Shown here piece by piece: positions 40,720 through 49,035 of a DNA stretch of 64,000 nt. The DNA lies in the NCBI RefSeq assembly GCF_040149665.1, contig NZ_JBEFLP010000006.1:1-64000 (forward strand), given 5' to 3'. The position numbers and the translations under genes were made by a program. This stretch comes from Sulfitobacter sp. HNIBRBA3233 (GTDB lineage Bacteria; Pseudomonadota; Alphaproteobacteria; Rhodobacterales; Rhodobacteraceae). Under the pieces are notes generated by a model. It was not told where the DNA came from. It searched no databases and was given only the letters and a program-made list of their open reading frames with translations. The stretch's first letter is position 1; each line of letters opens with the position of its first letter.

Positions 40720-41957
40720 CCGACCCGATGCAGCCGCCCGGAAAGAAGAACCCGCAGGCGCGCAGTGCCACGCCGACGCGCCCGCCCGAATGGCGCAGCC
40801 GCGCGGCCATGGGGCTGACGGCAGCGGCCGCCGAAGCGCGCTTTGCCCTGCAACACTGCGCCGAGTGCGGCACCGTGCAATACCCGCCGCGCGATGCCTG
40901 CGGGCGCTGCATCGGCACGCGGCTCGACTGGCGCGATACCGACCCGCGCGGCACGCTTCTGGCGGAAACCTTGGTGCGCACTTCGACGAACCTCTATTTC
41001 CGCGCGCGGATGCCGTGGCGCATGGGGTCGGTTCAGCTCGACGCGGGGCCTGTTGTGCTGTGCCATATCCACCCCGACGTACCGGCGCGGGGCCGCGTGA
41101 CCCTGATCAACCGGCTGGACCGTGCCGGGCAGGGGGTGCTGATCGCCCTGCCCGAGACACCCACCCCCAACATGGAGGACGCCGCCGTGATGCGTGCTGT
41201 CACCTCGGACCCGAAACACCGCCGCGTGCTGATCACCGATGCGCGCGCGCCCTACGCGGCGGCGCTGGCCCGCGCGGTTCAAAAGGCGGGCGCCGCAACC
41301 GTCTTTGCCGGTGTGTCCGAGACATGGCGCGGCCCGCTGCCGCAGATCGAGGGCGCACAGATGGTGCCGCTCGACGTGACCGACACCAGCGCGGTCCGGC
41401 GGCTGGCCGCCGAGATTGGCGGCAAGGTCGATATCCTGATCAACACCGCGCGCTTCATGCGCCCCGGCGGGGCGCTGGCGCGGGGGGACACCGGCTTTGC
41501 CCGCGACGAGATGGAGGTGAACTATCTGGGCCTCATGCGCCTTGCGCAGGCCTTCGGCCCTGCCATGTCGGCCCGCACGGCGGATGGCGACAACAACGCG
41601 GTCGCATGGGTCAATGTGCTGGATGCCCACGCGCTCAGCCCTGATCCCGCCTTCGGCTGTTTCTCGGCCTCGCACGCGGCGGCGCGGGCACTGTCGCAAT
41701 CGCTGCGCGGCGAGTTTCGCGCCAGCGGCCTGCGGGTGATGAATGTCTACACCGGCCCCACGGACGACGACTGGTTCGCGCCGCTGCCGCCGCCCAAGGT
41801 GGGTGCCGCGGCCCTTGCCCGCGCGCTGGTCGGCGGCCTGCAGGACGGGGCCGAGGATGTCTGGTGCGGCGATGTCGCCAAGGATCTGCGCGACCGCTGG
41901 ATGCGCGACGCGAAAGTGCTGGAACGCGAACTGACCATGGGAGGGGACGCGCCATGA
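40716..41957 (+). CDS. DUF35 OB-fold/zinc-ribbon protein fused to a degenerate SDR domain
   Basis: 413 aa. Residues about 35-155 form a DUF35 (ChsH2-like) unit with zinc ligands Cys48, Cys51, Cys62 and Cys65 and an OB-fold; such proteins are partners of thiolase-fold enzymes. Residues about 168-405 resemble a short-chain dehydrogenase, but the catalytic Tyr and Lys are Phe316 and His320 (FSASHAAAR) and the glycine-rich nucleotide motif is replaced by ITDARAPYAAA. The SDR half is thus probably structural or regulatory. Coupled to its neighbours by ATGA overlaps. Confidence 0.87.
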   Translation: MTDPMQPPGKKNPQARSATPTRPPEWRSRAAMGLTAAAAEARFALQHCAECGTVQYPPRDACGRCIGTRLDWRDTDPRGTLLAETLVRTSTNLYFRARMPWRMGSVQLDAGPVVLCHIHPDVPARGRVTLINRLDRAGQGVLIALPETPTPNMEDAAVMRAVTSDPKHRRVLITDARAPYAAALARAVQKAGAATVFAGVSETWRGPLPQIEGAQMVPLDVTDTSAVRRLAAEIGGKVDILINTARFMRPGGALARGDTGFARDEMEVNYLGLMRLAQAFGPAMSARTADGDNNAVAWVNVLDAHALSPDPAFGCFSASHAAARALSQSLRGEFRASGLRVMNVYTGPTDDDWFAPLPPPKVGAAALARALVGGLQDGAEDVWCGDVAKDLRDRWMRDAKVLERELTMGGDAP

Positions 41958-42721
41958 GCCTTGCGGATTTCGCCGCCGATATCGCCACGGGGGCCGTGCG
42001 GGTGGTTGACCTGACCCATACGCTGGACCCCGATTTCCCGGTGATCGTCCTGCCGCCCGAGTTCGGCCAATGCGCGCGTTTCCGCATGGAAGAGATCAGC
42101 GCATACGACCACCGTGGCCCCGCGTGGAAGTGGCACAACATCACCATGTCCGAACATACCGGCACCCATTTCGACGCGCCCAGCCACTGGGTGTCGGGCC
42201 GCGACGTACCCAATGGCGCGGTCGACGAGATCCCCGCGCAGGCGCTGATCGGGCCGGTGTGCGTGATAGACTGCAGCGCAGGCGCTGCAGCGGACGACGA
42301 CTTCGAGCTGACACCGCAGATCATCGCGGAATGGGAAGCCGCCCACGGCCCCATTCCGGCGGGCGCCTGGGTGCTGATGCGCACGGATTGGTCAAAACGC
42401 ACGGGTGCGGAATACCTCAACATGCGCGAGGACGGGCCGCATTCGCCGGGGCCCACCCCTGCGGCGGTCCGGGCGCTGCTGGCGCGGGACATTCGCGGTT
42501 TCGGCACCGAATGCGTCGGCACCGATGCGGGGCAGGGCGCGCATTACACGCCGCCCTATCCCGCGCACGACCTGCTGCATGGCGCAGGGAAATACGGGCT
42601 GCAATGTCTTGCCAATCTCGATCAGCTGCCCGCCACGGGTGCTGTGCTGATCACCCCGCCGCTGAAAATCCGCAACGGAACCGGCAGCCCCCTGCGGGTG
42701 CTGGCACTGGTGCAGACATGA
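41954..42721 (+). CDS. Cyclase-family metal-dependent hydrolase
   Basis: 255 aa, family of kynurenine formamidase (KynB) and isatin hydrolase. The metal-binding motif SEHTGTHFDAPSHW lies at residues 66-79, DLTHTLDPDFPV near the N-terminus, and GTECVGTDAGQG and PAHDLLHGAGKYGLQ in the C-terminal half. It would hydrolyse an amide or lactone-type bond of a pathway intermediate. ATGA overlaps on both sides. Confidence 0.88.
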   Translation: MSLADFAADIATGAVRVVDLTHTLDPDFPVIVLPPEFGQCARFRMEEISAYDHRGPAWKWHNITMSEHTGTHFDAPSHWVSGRDVPNGAVDEIPAQALIGPVCVIDCSAGAAADDDFELTPQIIAEWEAAHGPIPAGAWVLMRTDWSKRTGAEYLNMREDGPHSPGPTPAAVRALLARDIRGFGTECVGTDAGQGAHYTPPYPAHDLLHGAGKYGLQCLANLDQLPATGAVLITPPLKIRNGTGSPLRVLALVQT

Positions 42722-43440
42722 CCCACACAGCTGTCATCACCGGTGGCAACAAGGGCTGCGGTGCCGATCTGGCCCGCGCGCTGCTGGAGCGTGACTATAC
42801 CGTCATTTCCGTGGCGCGCCGTGCTCCCGAAACCAGCCACCCCAACCTGCATTCCGTCGAGGCCGATCTGCTGGACCCTGCCGCCGTGCAGGCCGCCGCC
42901 GAGGAAATCGCGCAGCGTTTCGCGGTGACTCATCTGATCCACAACGCCGGGCTGATCTGGCCCAATCTGGTCGAAGACGCCACGCCCTCCGACATCACCG
43001 GTCTTGCGCAGCTGCACCTCGGCTCTGCGCTCACGCTGGTGCAGGCGGTGCTGCCAAACATGAAGGCGGCGGGCTTCGGGCGGGTGATGTTCAATGCCTC
43101 GCGCGCGGCACTTGGGGCACCCACCCGCACGGCCTATTCGGCCAGCAAGGCGGGCATGATCGGCATGGCGCGCACATGGGCGCTGGAACTGGCGCAGCAC
43201 GGGATCACCGTGAACGTCGTGGCCCCCGGCCCGATCCTGACCGACAATTTCTGGGGCATCGTGGAAAAGGGCAGCCCCCGTCAGGATGCGCTGGCAAAAT
43301 CCATTCCCGTCGGGCGTCTGGGAACGGTCGAGGATGTCACCAACGCCTTTCTGTTTTTCTGCGATCCGGCCAGCGGTTTCGTCACCGGTCAGACCCTCTA
43401 TGTCTGTGGCGGGGCGAGCGTTGGAACGCTGACGATCTGA
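42718..43440 (+). CDS. Short-chain dehydrogenase/reductase
   Basis: 240-aa classical SDR. Cofactor motif VITGGNKGCGADLA (residues 6-19), NAG at 76-78, and the catalytic Ser128, Tyr140 and Lys144 (YSASKAG) are intact, in contrast to the SDR half at 40716-41957. ARRAPE after beta-2 suggests NADP(H) but this is uncertain. Could oxidise a cis-diol or a hydroxyacyl-CoA. Last enzyme gene before the TRAP transporter. Confidence 0.92.
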   Translation: MTHTAVITGGNKGCGADLARALLERDYTVISVARRAPETSHPNLHSVEADLLDPAAVQAAAEEIAQRFAVTHLIHNAGLIWPNLVEDATPSDITGLAQLHLGSALTLVQAVLPNMKAAGFGRVMFNASRAALGAPTRTAYSASKAGMIGMARTWALELAQHGITVNVVAPGPILTDNFWGIVEKGSPRQDALAKSIPVGRLGTVEDVTNAFLFFCDPASGFVTGQTLYVCGGASVGTLTI

Positions 43441-43514
43441 CTGGACTCTTATATGATTTCGCATAGGGTAAAGAGTTACAAAAATAACCATAAACTAACC
43501 AAGGGAGAAACATA

Positions 43515-44528
43515 ATGACTGCTTTCACACGTATTCTTGCCGCTGCAGGACTGGCTGCCGGATTGTCCACAGCCGCCGCTGCGCAAGAGAAAACCCTGAC
43601 CATTTCCACATGGCTGCCGCCTTCGCACAGCATCAACGTGGACATGTTCGAGGGGCTCATCGACATGATGGAGGAAGCCACCGACGGGCAGGTCACCGCC
43701 GAGATCAAGAGCGGCCTCGCCCCGCCACCGGCGCAGATGGATCTGGTGATGGACGGCGCGGCCGATATCTCGATCATCTTTCACGGCTACCAGCCCGGCC
43801 GCTTTATCGCGACCAAGCTGATCGAACTGCCCGGTTACGAAGGCAACGCCGAGGCGGCATCGGTCGCCTACTGGCGTGTGCACGAGGCGATGCTGTCCGA
43901 GCTGGACGAGCACCGCGGTGTGAAGCTGATCGGGCTCAGCACCCACGGCCCGGGCCAGATCCACGCGACCGAGCCGGTTGAATCCCTTGCCGATCTTGAC
44001 GGGCTGAAGACCCGTCTGGGCGGTGGCGTCAGCGGTGACGTGGGCGCGGCTGTCGGTCTGATCGGCATCAACGTGCCCGCGCCGAAGGTCTACGAGACGC
44101 TGGAATCCGGTGCTGCCGATGCGGTGGCGATGAACGTGGGCGAACGCCTCGGCTTCAAACTGACCGAAGTAGCCGAGCACCTCTATGTCATGCCCGGCGG
44201 CTTCTACCGCGGATCGTTTGCCGTGCTGATGAGCCAGCAGGCCTTTGACAGCCTGACCGAAGAGCAGCAGGCCGCGCTGGAGGAAAACGTCTTTGGCGAG
44301 CCGTTCAGCAGGTTGATGGGTGCCGCATGGGATGCATCCGACGAAGCGGCCTATGCCGCCACCCGCGAGGCCGAAGGCAACACCGTGACCGAAGCCTCCG
44401 CCGCCGATCAGGAGGCTTTCGCCAAGATCGCCGCCGATGTGCGCGCGAAGGTGCTGGCAGAGATCGCGGATGCCGGGATCGACGCGCAGGCGGCCTACGA
44501 CATGGTTGTCGAAGAGATGGCGAAGTAA
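43515..44528 (+). CDS. dctP: TRAP transporter substrate-binding protein (DctP family)
   Basis: 337 aa with a signal peptide (cleavage near LSTAAAAQ, residue 24), so periplasmic. TISTWLPPSHSINVDMFEGL, LDGLKTRLGGGVSGDVGAA (with the carboxylate-binding Arg) and FYRGSFAVLMSQQAFDSLTE are DctP features. AAGGGAG lies upstream of the ATG. Probably binds the carboxylic acid fed into the island's pathway. A 23-nt hairpin separates it from the membrane genes. Confidence 0.93.
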   Translation: MTAFTRILAAAGLAAGLSTAAAAQEKTLTISTWLPPSHSINVDMFEGLIDMMEEATDGQVTAEIKSGLAPPPAQMDLVMDGAADISIIFHGYQPGRFIATKLIELPGYEGNAEAASVAYWRVHEAMLSELDEHRGVKLIGLSTHGPGQIHATEPVESLADLDGLKTRLGGGVSGDVGAAVGLIGINVPAPKVYETLESGAADAVAMNVGERLGFKLTEVAEHLYVMPGGFYRGSFAVLMSQQAFDSLTEEQQAALEENVFGEPFSRLMGAAWDASDEAAYAATREAEGNTVTEASAADQEAFAKIAADVRAKVLAEIADAGIDAQAAYDMVVEEMAK

Positions 44529-44547
44529 TCGAGCCAGATCAGACCGG

Positions 44548-44570
44548 CGGGGCGCCCCAGCGGCGCCCCG
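44548..44570 (+). terminator. Hairpin between dctP and dctQ (attenuator or mRNA stabiliser)
   Basis: CGGGGCGCC and GGCGCCCCG form a perfect 9-bp stem with a 5-nt loop 20 bp after the dctP stop. There is no long T-run, so it may partly terminate transcription or protect the dctP mRNA, giving more binding protein than membrane subunits. Confidence 0.55.
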
Positions 44571-44594
44571 TTCCACGACCGACAGGAGCCCTGC

Positions 44595-45080
44595 ATGTTG
44601 CGACTGCTATTCCGCCTGCCCATCGCGATCGCGGGGGCGGTTCTGTTCTTTCTCATGGCGATGACATTTTGCGATGTCATCATGCGCTCGGCGTTCAACG
44701 CGCCGATCGAGGCGGCGACCGAGCTGACCAAGCTGAGCGTCGCGCTGGTCGTCTTCGCGACCCTGCCGACAATTTCCTTTCGCGGCGAACATATCGCGGT
44801 CGACCTGCTGGATCCGCTGTTCTCGGGGCGGGGACTGGCGCGGTTGCGCGACGCGGTGATCGCCCTGGCCTGCGGCGTCATGCTGATCTGGCCCGCACTA
44901 TACGTTCAGGTGCTGGCCGAACGCGCGCGCAGCTACGGTGACCGGACCGAATACCTCGAAATTCCGCAATTCATCGTCGGCTATTTCATTTTCATCATGT
45001 GCGCGCTGACCATCGTGGCGCTGATCGTCAAGGGTGTGCTGCTGCTGGTCGCGCCCCGTCTGGTGGAGGACGCGCTGTGA
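44595..45080 (+). CDS. dctQ: TRAP transporter small membrane subunit (DctQ)
   Basis: 161 aa with four hydrophobic helices. FLMAMTFCDVIMRSAFNAPI and LTKLSVALVVFATLPTISFRGEHIAVDLL are DctQ-family features. The next gene starts inside its stop codon region (GTGA). Confidence 0.93.
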   Translation: MLRLLFRLPIAIAGAVLFFLMAMTFCDVIMRSAFNAPIEAATELTKLSVALVVFATLPTISFRGEHIAVDLLDPLFSGRGLARLRDAVIALACGVMLIWPALYVQVLAERARSYGDRTEYLEIPQFIVGYFIFIMCALTIVALIVKGVLLLVAPRLVEDAL

Positions 45081-46390
45081 TTGCAGGTCTGATCGGGTTC
45101 TTCTGCGTCCTTGTGCTGGTGCTGCTGCGCATGCCCATCGCCTTCGCGATGGGGCTGGTGGGGATGGTCGGCTACATGATGGAAAACTCCGTGCGCGGTG
45201 CGATTTCCATGGGCGCGCGGCTGATCATCGATACGGCGCAGGACTACGGTCTCAGCGTGGTGCCGCTGTTCATCCTGATGGGGCTGTTCGTGAACAAGGG
45301 CGGGATTTCCAAGGAGCTCTATGCCGCGTCGAACGCCTTCCTCGGGCATCTGCGCGGCGGTCTGGCGATCGCGACCATCGTCGCCTGCGGCGGGTTCGCC
45401 GCGATCTCGGGCAGTTCGCTGGCAACGGCGGCGACCATGTCGAAGGTCGCGATGCCCGAAATGCGCCGCTACGGCTATTCCGACGGTCTGGCCACCGCGT
45501 CGATTGCGGCGGGCGGGACGCTGGGCATCCTGATCCCGCCGTCGGTGATCCTCGTGATCTACGGGCTGCTGACGGAAACCTCTATCGGCAAGCTTTTCGT
45601 CGCGGGCATCATTCCCGGGTTTCTGGGCATCCTGTTCTATATCTTCGCGGTGCAACTTTCCGTGCGCCGCAACCCCGAGGCCGGCCCCGCGGGCGAGCGT
45701 ACGGACTGGTCCGGCAGGCTGAAGGCGCTGCGCGGTGTCTGGGCGGTCCTGCTGCTTTTTGCGCTGGTGATCGGCGGGCTGTACGGGGCGCTGGACGTCT
45801 GGCCGATCTACCTGTCGTTTTCCCCGACCGAGGCGGCGGGAATGGGGGCGGCCGGTGCCTTCCTCATCACGCTGCTGCGCGGGCGCCTCGACTGGGCCGG
45901 GTTTACCGAAGTGCTGGGCGAAACCGCGATCACCACTGCCAGCCTGTTTTCGGTTCTGATCGGGGCATGGATCTTTTCGAACTTCGTCAACATCGCGGGG
46001 CTTCCCGAAGCGCTGCTCGCGCTGGTCAGCGAGAACGATCTGAGTCCCTGGGCTGTGATGGCGGTGATCCTGCTGATCTACATCGCGCTGGGATGTGTCT
46101 TTGAAAGCCTCTCGATGCTGCTGCTGACGGTCCCTATCTTCTTTCCGCTGGTGACGAGCATCGGATTCGATCCGATCTGGTTCGGCATCGTCGTGGTTGT
46201 CGTGACCGAGATCAGCCTGATCACGCCGCCGGTCGGGCTGAATGTCTTCGTCCTCAAGGGCGTGGTGAAGGACGTCAGCACCGCGACGATCTTCAAGGGT
46301 GTGACGCCGTTCTGGCTCATGGATATCGTCCGGCTGCTGCTGCTTCTGGCGGTTCCGGCGCTCGCGCTCTATCTGCCGGGGCGGATGTAG
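45077..46390 (+). CDS. dctM: TRAP transporter large permease subunit (DctM)
   Basis: 437 aa, about 12 membrane helices. Start is GTG 45077 overlapping the dctQ stop (GTGA). MPIAFAMGLVGMVGYM, GGFAAISGSSLATAATMSKV, ASIAAGGTLGILIPPSVILV and ITPPVGLNVFVLKGV are DctM signatures. Sodium-driven uptake of an organic acid is expected. Last gene of the catabolic island; a 188-bp gap without clear gene follows. Confidence 0.93.
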   Translation: MIAGLIGFFCVLVLVLLRMPIAFAMGLVGMVGYMMENSVRGAISMGARLIIDTAQDYGLSVVPLFILMGLFVNKGGISKELYAASNAFLGHLRGGLAIATIVACGGFAAISGSSLATAATMSKVAMPEMRRYGYSDGLATASIAAGGTLGILIPPSVILVIYGLLTETSIGKLFVAGIIPGFLGILFYIFAVQLSVRRNPEAGPAGERTDWSGRLKALRGVWAVLLLFALVIGGLYGALDVWPIYLSFSPTEAAGMGAAGAFLITLLRGRLDWAGFTEVLGETAITTASLFSVLIGAWIFSNFVNIAGLPEALLALVSENDLSPWAVMAVILLIYIALGCVFESLSMLLLTVPIFFPLVTSIGFDPIWFGIVVVVVTEISLITPPVGLNVFVLKGVVKDVSTATIFKGVTPFWLMDIVRLLLLLAVPALALYLPGRM

Positions 46391-46578
46391 CACAACATAA
46401 TCATGATTCTCGGTGCTCGGGAGCCACCGGAAACCTCAATTTCGCAAGGCTTCACGCGGTTCTACCCTGACGCGCACTGCGGCATATTGACTATTTCGTA
46501 GAATCTCTTGCGATGTGCCGCAACTATCGTATCCTACTGTATACCGCTGCACTCGCCATGCAGTGCAGGGGAGACGCC

Positions 46579-47418
46579 ATGAAAACCGAAAAAGACGCGA
46601 CGTCTTTGTTCAAGGACAGTCTGTATCACGAGACTGTCACCCAGATTGGCACGCTTCGTGCGAAGCTACCGGAGGAGGTTTTTGCGAACCTCGCCCGCGA
46701 GGTGATCCGCCGTCTGACGGACCATCCCGCCGTCCTGTCCTCCTCTATCGCCTTTCCGACCGACAGCAAGATAGACGAGCTGGCGCGCGCGCTTTTGCTG
46801 CCCAATCCGCGGGCCGGGATCGCCTTTGTCGAGCGCATCCGCGATCAGGGCGCGTCCGTCGAAACCGTCTATCTGGCCTATCTGGCCGAAGCCGCGAAAC
46901 GGTTGGGGTACTGGTGGGAAACCGACCAGATCGGCTTTACCGACGTGACGATCGGCACCGGCCACATCTATGCGATCATGCGCGGGCTGAAACCCGTGTT
47001 CGGGCAAAACGCGCGCCCTGCGCAGCCCTCGGCCCTGTTCTGCCCGGTTCCCGGCGAAACCCATACGCTGGGCATCCAGATGGCGGCCGATATGGCGCGC
47101 AAGCAGGGATGGAACATCACGCTCAAGCGCGACCTGTCCCATGACGCGCTTATCAGCCATGTTATCAGCGCCGGCCACAGCGTCATCGGCATGACAGCGG
47201 CGGGCGAACATTCGCTGCCCGCGCTGGCGCGGATCATCCTGGCCCTGCGCATTTCCGCGCCGAACGCGGCGATCCTGATCAGCGGCAATGCCGCGCGCAT
47301 CGCCCCCGAAACCATTACATTGATGGGCCCCGACGCCGTGGAGCCCGATTTCGACAAGGCGATGACCCGTCTCGGTGAAATCTGGGAAGACGGCAACCGC
47401 GCCTCCGAAACCGGCTGA
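46579..47418 (+). CDS. Cobalamin-binding regulator of the AerR/PpaA-LitR type (second copy)
   Basis: 279 aa. The helical cap region YLAEAAKRLGYWWETDQIGF (about 101-120) with VTIGTGHIYAIMRGL resembles the W-E/D...VT.G pattern of light-sensing B12 proteins. The Rossmann-like domain has PGETHTLGIQMAADMARKQG with candidate axial His162. No DNA-binding domain is seen. ATG 46579 follows AGGGGAG. It may be a second antirepressor working with PpsR. Adjacent to the cytochrome c2 gene (convergent) and close to bchG. Confidence 0.85.
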   Translation: MKTEKDATSLFKDSLYHETVTQIGTLRAKLPEEVFANLAREVIRRLTDHPAVLSSSIAFPTDSKIDELARALLLPNPRAGIAFVERIRDQGASVETVYLAYLAEAAKRLGYWWETDQIGFTDVTIGTGHIYAIMRGLKPVFGQNARPAQPSALFCPVPGETHTLGIQMAADMARKQGWNITLKRDLSHDALISHVISAGHSVIGMTAAGEHSLPALARIILALRISAPNAAILISGNAARIAPETITLMGPDAVEPDFDKAMTRLGEIWEDGNRASETG

Positions 47419-47430
47419 GCCAACGAAAAA

Positions 47431-47452
47431 GGGCGACCCCGTGGGACCGCCC
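47431..47452 (-). terminator. Intrinsic terminator of the cytochrome c2 gene
   Basis: On the minus strand GGGCG pairs with CGCCC around an inner CCC/GGG stem, followed by TTTTT (47426-47430 as AAAAA on the plus strand). It lies about 55 bp after the cycA stop. Confidence 0.7.
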
Positions 47453-47505
47453 GTTCCGTTGCGCAAACCGGTCCTTTCGGATCAGCTGTCGCCTTCTTTT
47501 TCTTC

Positions 47506-47943
47506 TTATTCCGGTGCGGGACCGACAGAGACGAGGTACGCCCAGACGTTGACCGCGTCTTCCTCGTCACGCAGTTTGAACGCCATCTTGGACCGCGCTT
47601 TGGAATCGTCGAGGTAGTCCGCAAGATACTCTTTCGGGTCAGCGACGTATTTCACGAATTCTTCTTCGTTCCACTCAAGACCCGCTTCGCCGGCTTCCAC
47701 GATGGAATCGCCATAGCGGAAATCGGTCGAACCGGCCTGACGGCCCAGAACACCGTAAAGGTTCGGACCGGTCCGGCCACCGCGCACGATCGTTTCGCCG
47801 TCGGCGTCCTCGATCATGTGGCAGGCCTTGCACTTGTTGAAGACCGACTCGCCTGCTTCCGCGTCACCGGTTGCGTGGCCATCGGCAAAGGCAGGGGCGC
47901 TCATCAGCGCCATGCCCATAGCTGTTGCTGCGAAAAGTTTCAT
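47506..47943 (-). CDS. cycA: Cytochrome c2
   Basis: 145-aa periplasmic class I cytochrome with signal peptide (cleavage after ALMSAPAFA, residue 20). Haem site CKACH at 38-42 and axial Met120 in RSKMAFKL match cytochrome c2. It is the likely electron donor to the reaction centre, fitting the absence of pufC. ATG 47943 follows GGAGGATTACA; a longer start at 47970 is unlikely. Negative charge is high in the mature protein. Confidence 0.93.
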   Translation of the reverse strand: MKLFAATAMGMALMSAPAFADGHATGDAEAGESVFNKCKACHMIEDADGETIVRGGRTGPNLYGVLGRQAGSTDFRYGDSIVEAGEAGLEWNEEEFVKYVADPKEYLADYLDDSKARSKMAFKLRDEEDAVNVWAYLVSVGPAPE

Positions 47944-48083
47944 TGTAATCCTCCGTTGTATGCCCTCCACCTAGACTGGACGCGGCCAAGGTAAAGGACT
48001 GACGAAGGAAAAAGATTGCACACTATCTACCCTGCGCCAAGCGCTACTGACAGAACGTCGTCCGCTGGCCATGGATGGCCCTG

Positions 48084-48136
48084 TGTAAATTGCACATTAC
48101 ACTTGCCGAAACATAAGGTGTCAGATTAATCTGACA
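48084..48136. promoter_or_regulatory. Two PpsR/CrtJ-type operators, one touching the bchG start codon
   Basis: TGTAAATTGCACATTACA (48084-48101) and TGTCAGATTAATCTGACA (48119-48136) both fit TGT-N12-ACA, 17 bp apart. The second is perfectly symmetric over 20 bp (GTGTCAGATTAATCTGACAC, 48118-48137) and ends one base before the bchG ATG. Both lie in the cycA-bchG divergent region. Confidence 0.8.
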
Positions 48137-48138
48137 CA

Positions 48139-49035
48139 ATGTCACTCGCACCCGCCCAACCTTTGCGCCGCCTGCCCCAGCCTGCCGCGGCCCTGGCCCT
48201 TATAAAGCCGATCACATGGTTTCCGCCCATGTGGGCGTATCTCTGTGGCGTGGTGTCGTCGGGTGTGGCCCCGTCGGGGCAATGGGCGCTGGTGGTGCTG
48301 GGTCTGGTTCTGGCGGGCCCTCTGGTCTGCGGGATGAGCCAGGCCGCAAACGACTGGTGCGACCGCCATGTCGACGCCATCAACGAACCATTGCGCCCGA
48401 TTCCGTCTGGCCGGATACCGGGGCGCTGGGGGCTCTGGATTGCGCTGGCGATGTCGGTGCTTTCGTTGCTCGTGGGCTGGCAACTGGGGCCATGGGGTTT
48501 TGGCGCGACACTCCTCGCCGTTGCGGCGGCATGGGCCTATTCCGCCGAACCCGTGCGGCTGAAGCGGTCGGGCTGGTGGGGGCCGGGCCTGTGCGGTCTG
48601 GCCTATGAAACGCTTCCATGGATCACCGGCGCGGCCGTCGTGTCTGGCGGAGCACCTGCCGCGCCCGTTCTGGCGGTTGCAGTGCTTTACGGTCTGGGCG
48701 CGCATGGCATCATGACGCTGAACGATTTCAAGGCGGTCGAAGGGGACCGCGCGCTCGGCCTTGCCTCCCTGCCCGTCACGATGGGTGCGGACCGCGCGGC
48801 GCGGGTCGCCTGTGTGGTCATGACCGTGCCGCAGCTTGCGGTCATCGCCCTGCTGTTTTGGTGGGGCAAGCCGGTGCACGCGCTGGCCATCGCCGCGCTG
48901 CTGGCCGGACAGGGGGCCGCGATGCGCGTGCTGCTGCGCGATCCGAGGGGCAACACCCCATGGTATCAGGGCGTCGGCATCCTTCTTTACATCAGCGGCA
49001 TGATGGTCGCCGCCTTCGCGCTCAGGGGGCTGTGA
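48139..49035 (+). CDS. bchG: BchG, bacteriochlorophyll synthase (geranylgeranyl/phytyl transferase)
   Basis: UbiA-family prenyltransferase that esterifies bacteriochlorophyllide. 298 aa, about eight or nine membrane helices. KPITWFPPMWAYLCG at the start, the Asp-rich motif QAANDWCDRHVDAINEPLRP (about 75-94) and the second motif LNDFKAVEGDRALGL are intact. No Shine-Dalgarno sequence precedes the ATG because the operator palindrome occupies the space. bchG, the next gene and bchP form one operon. Confidence 0.96.
   Translation: MSLAPAQPLRRLPQPAAALALIKPITWFPPMWAYLCGVVSSGVAPSGQWALVVLGLVLAGPLVCGMSQAANDWCDRHVDAINEPLRPIPSGRIPGRWGLWIALAMSVLSLLVGWQLGPWGFGATLLAVAAAWAYSAEPVRLKRSGWWGPGLCGLAYETLPWITGAAVVSGGAPAAPVLAVAVLYGLGAHGIMTLNDFKAVEGDRALGLASLPVTMGADRAARVACVVMTVPQLAVIALLFWWGKPVHALAIAALLAGQGAAMRVLLRDPRGNTPWYQGVGILLYISGMMVAAFALRGL

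Noticed and set aside
44981..46393. 470-aa minus-strand open frame rich in charged residues
   Set aside because: It is antisense to the TRAP permease gene and has a low-complexity Asp/Arg/Gln/His composition without motifs.
46391..46578. Promoter-like TTGACT at 46487 before the second B12 regulator
   Set aside because: No convincing -10 lies at a suitable distance, and no TGT-N12-ACA box is present.
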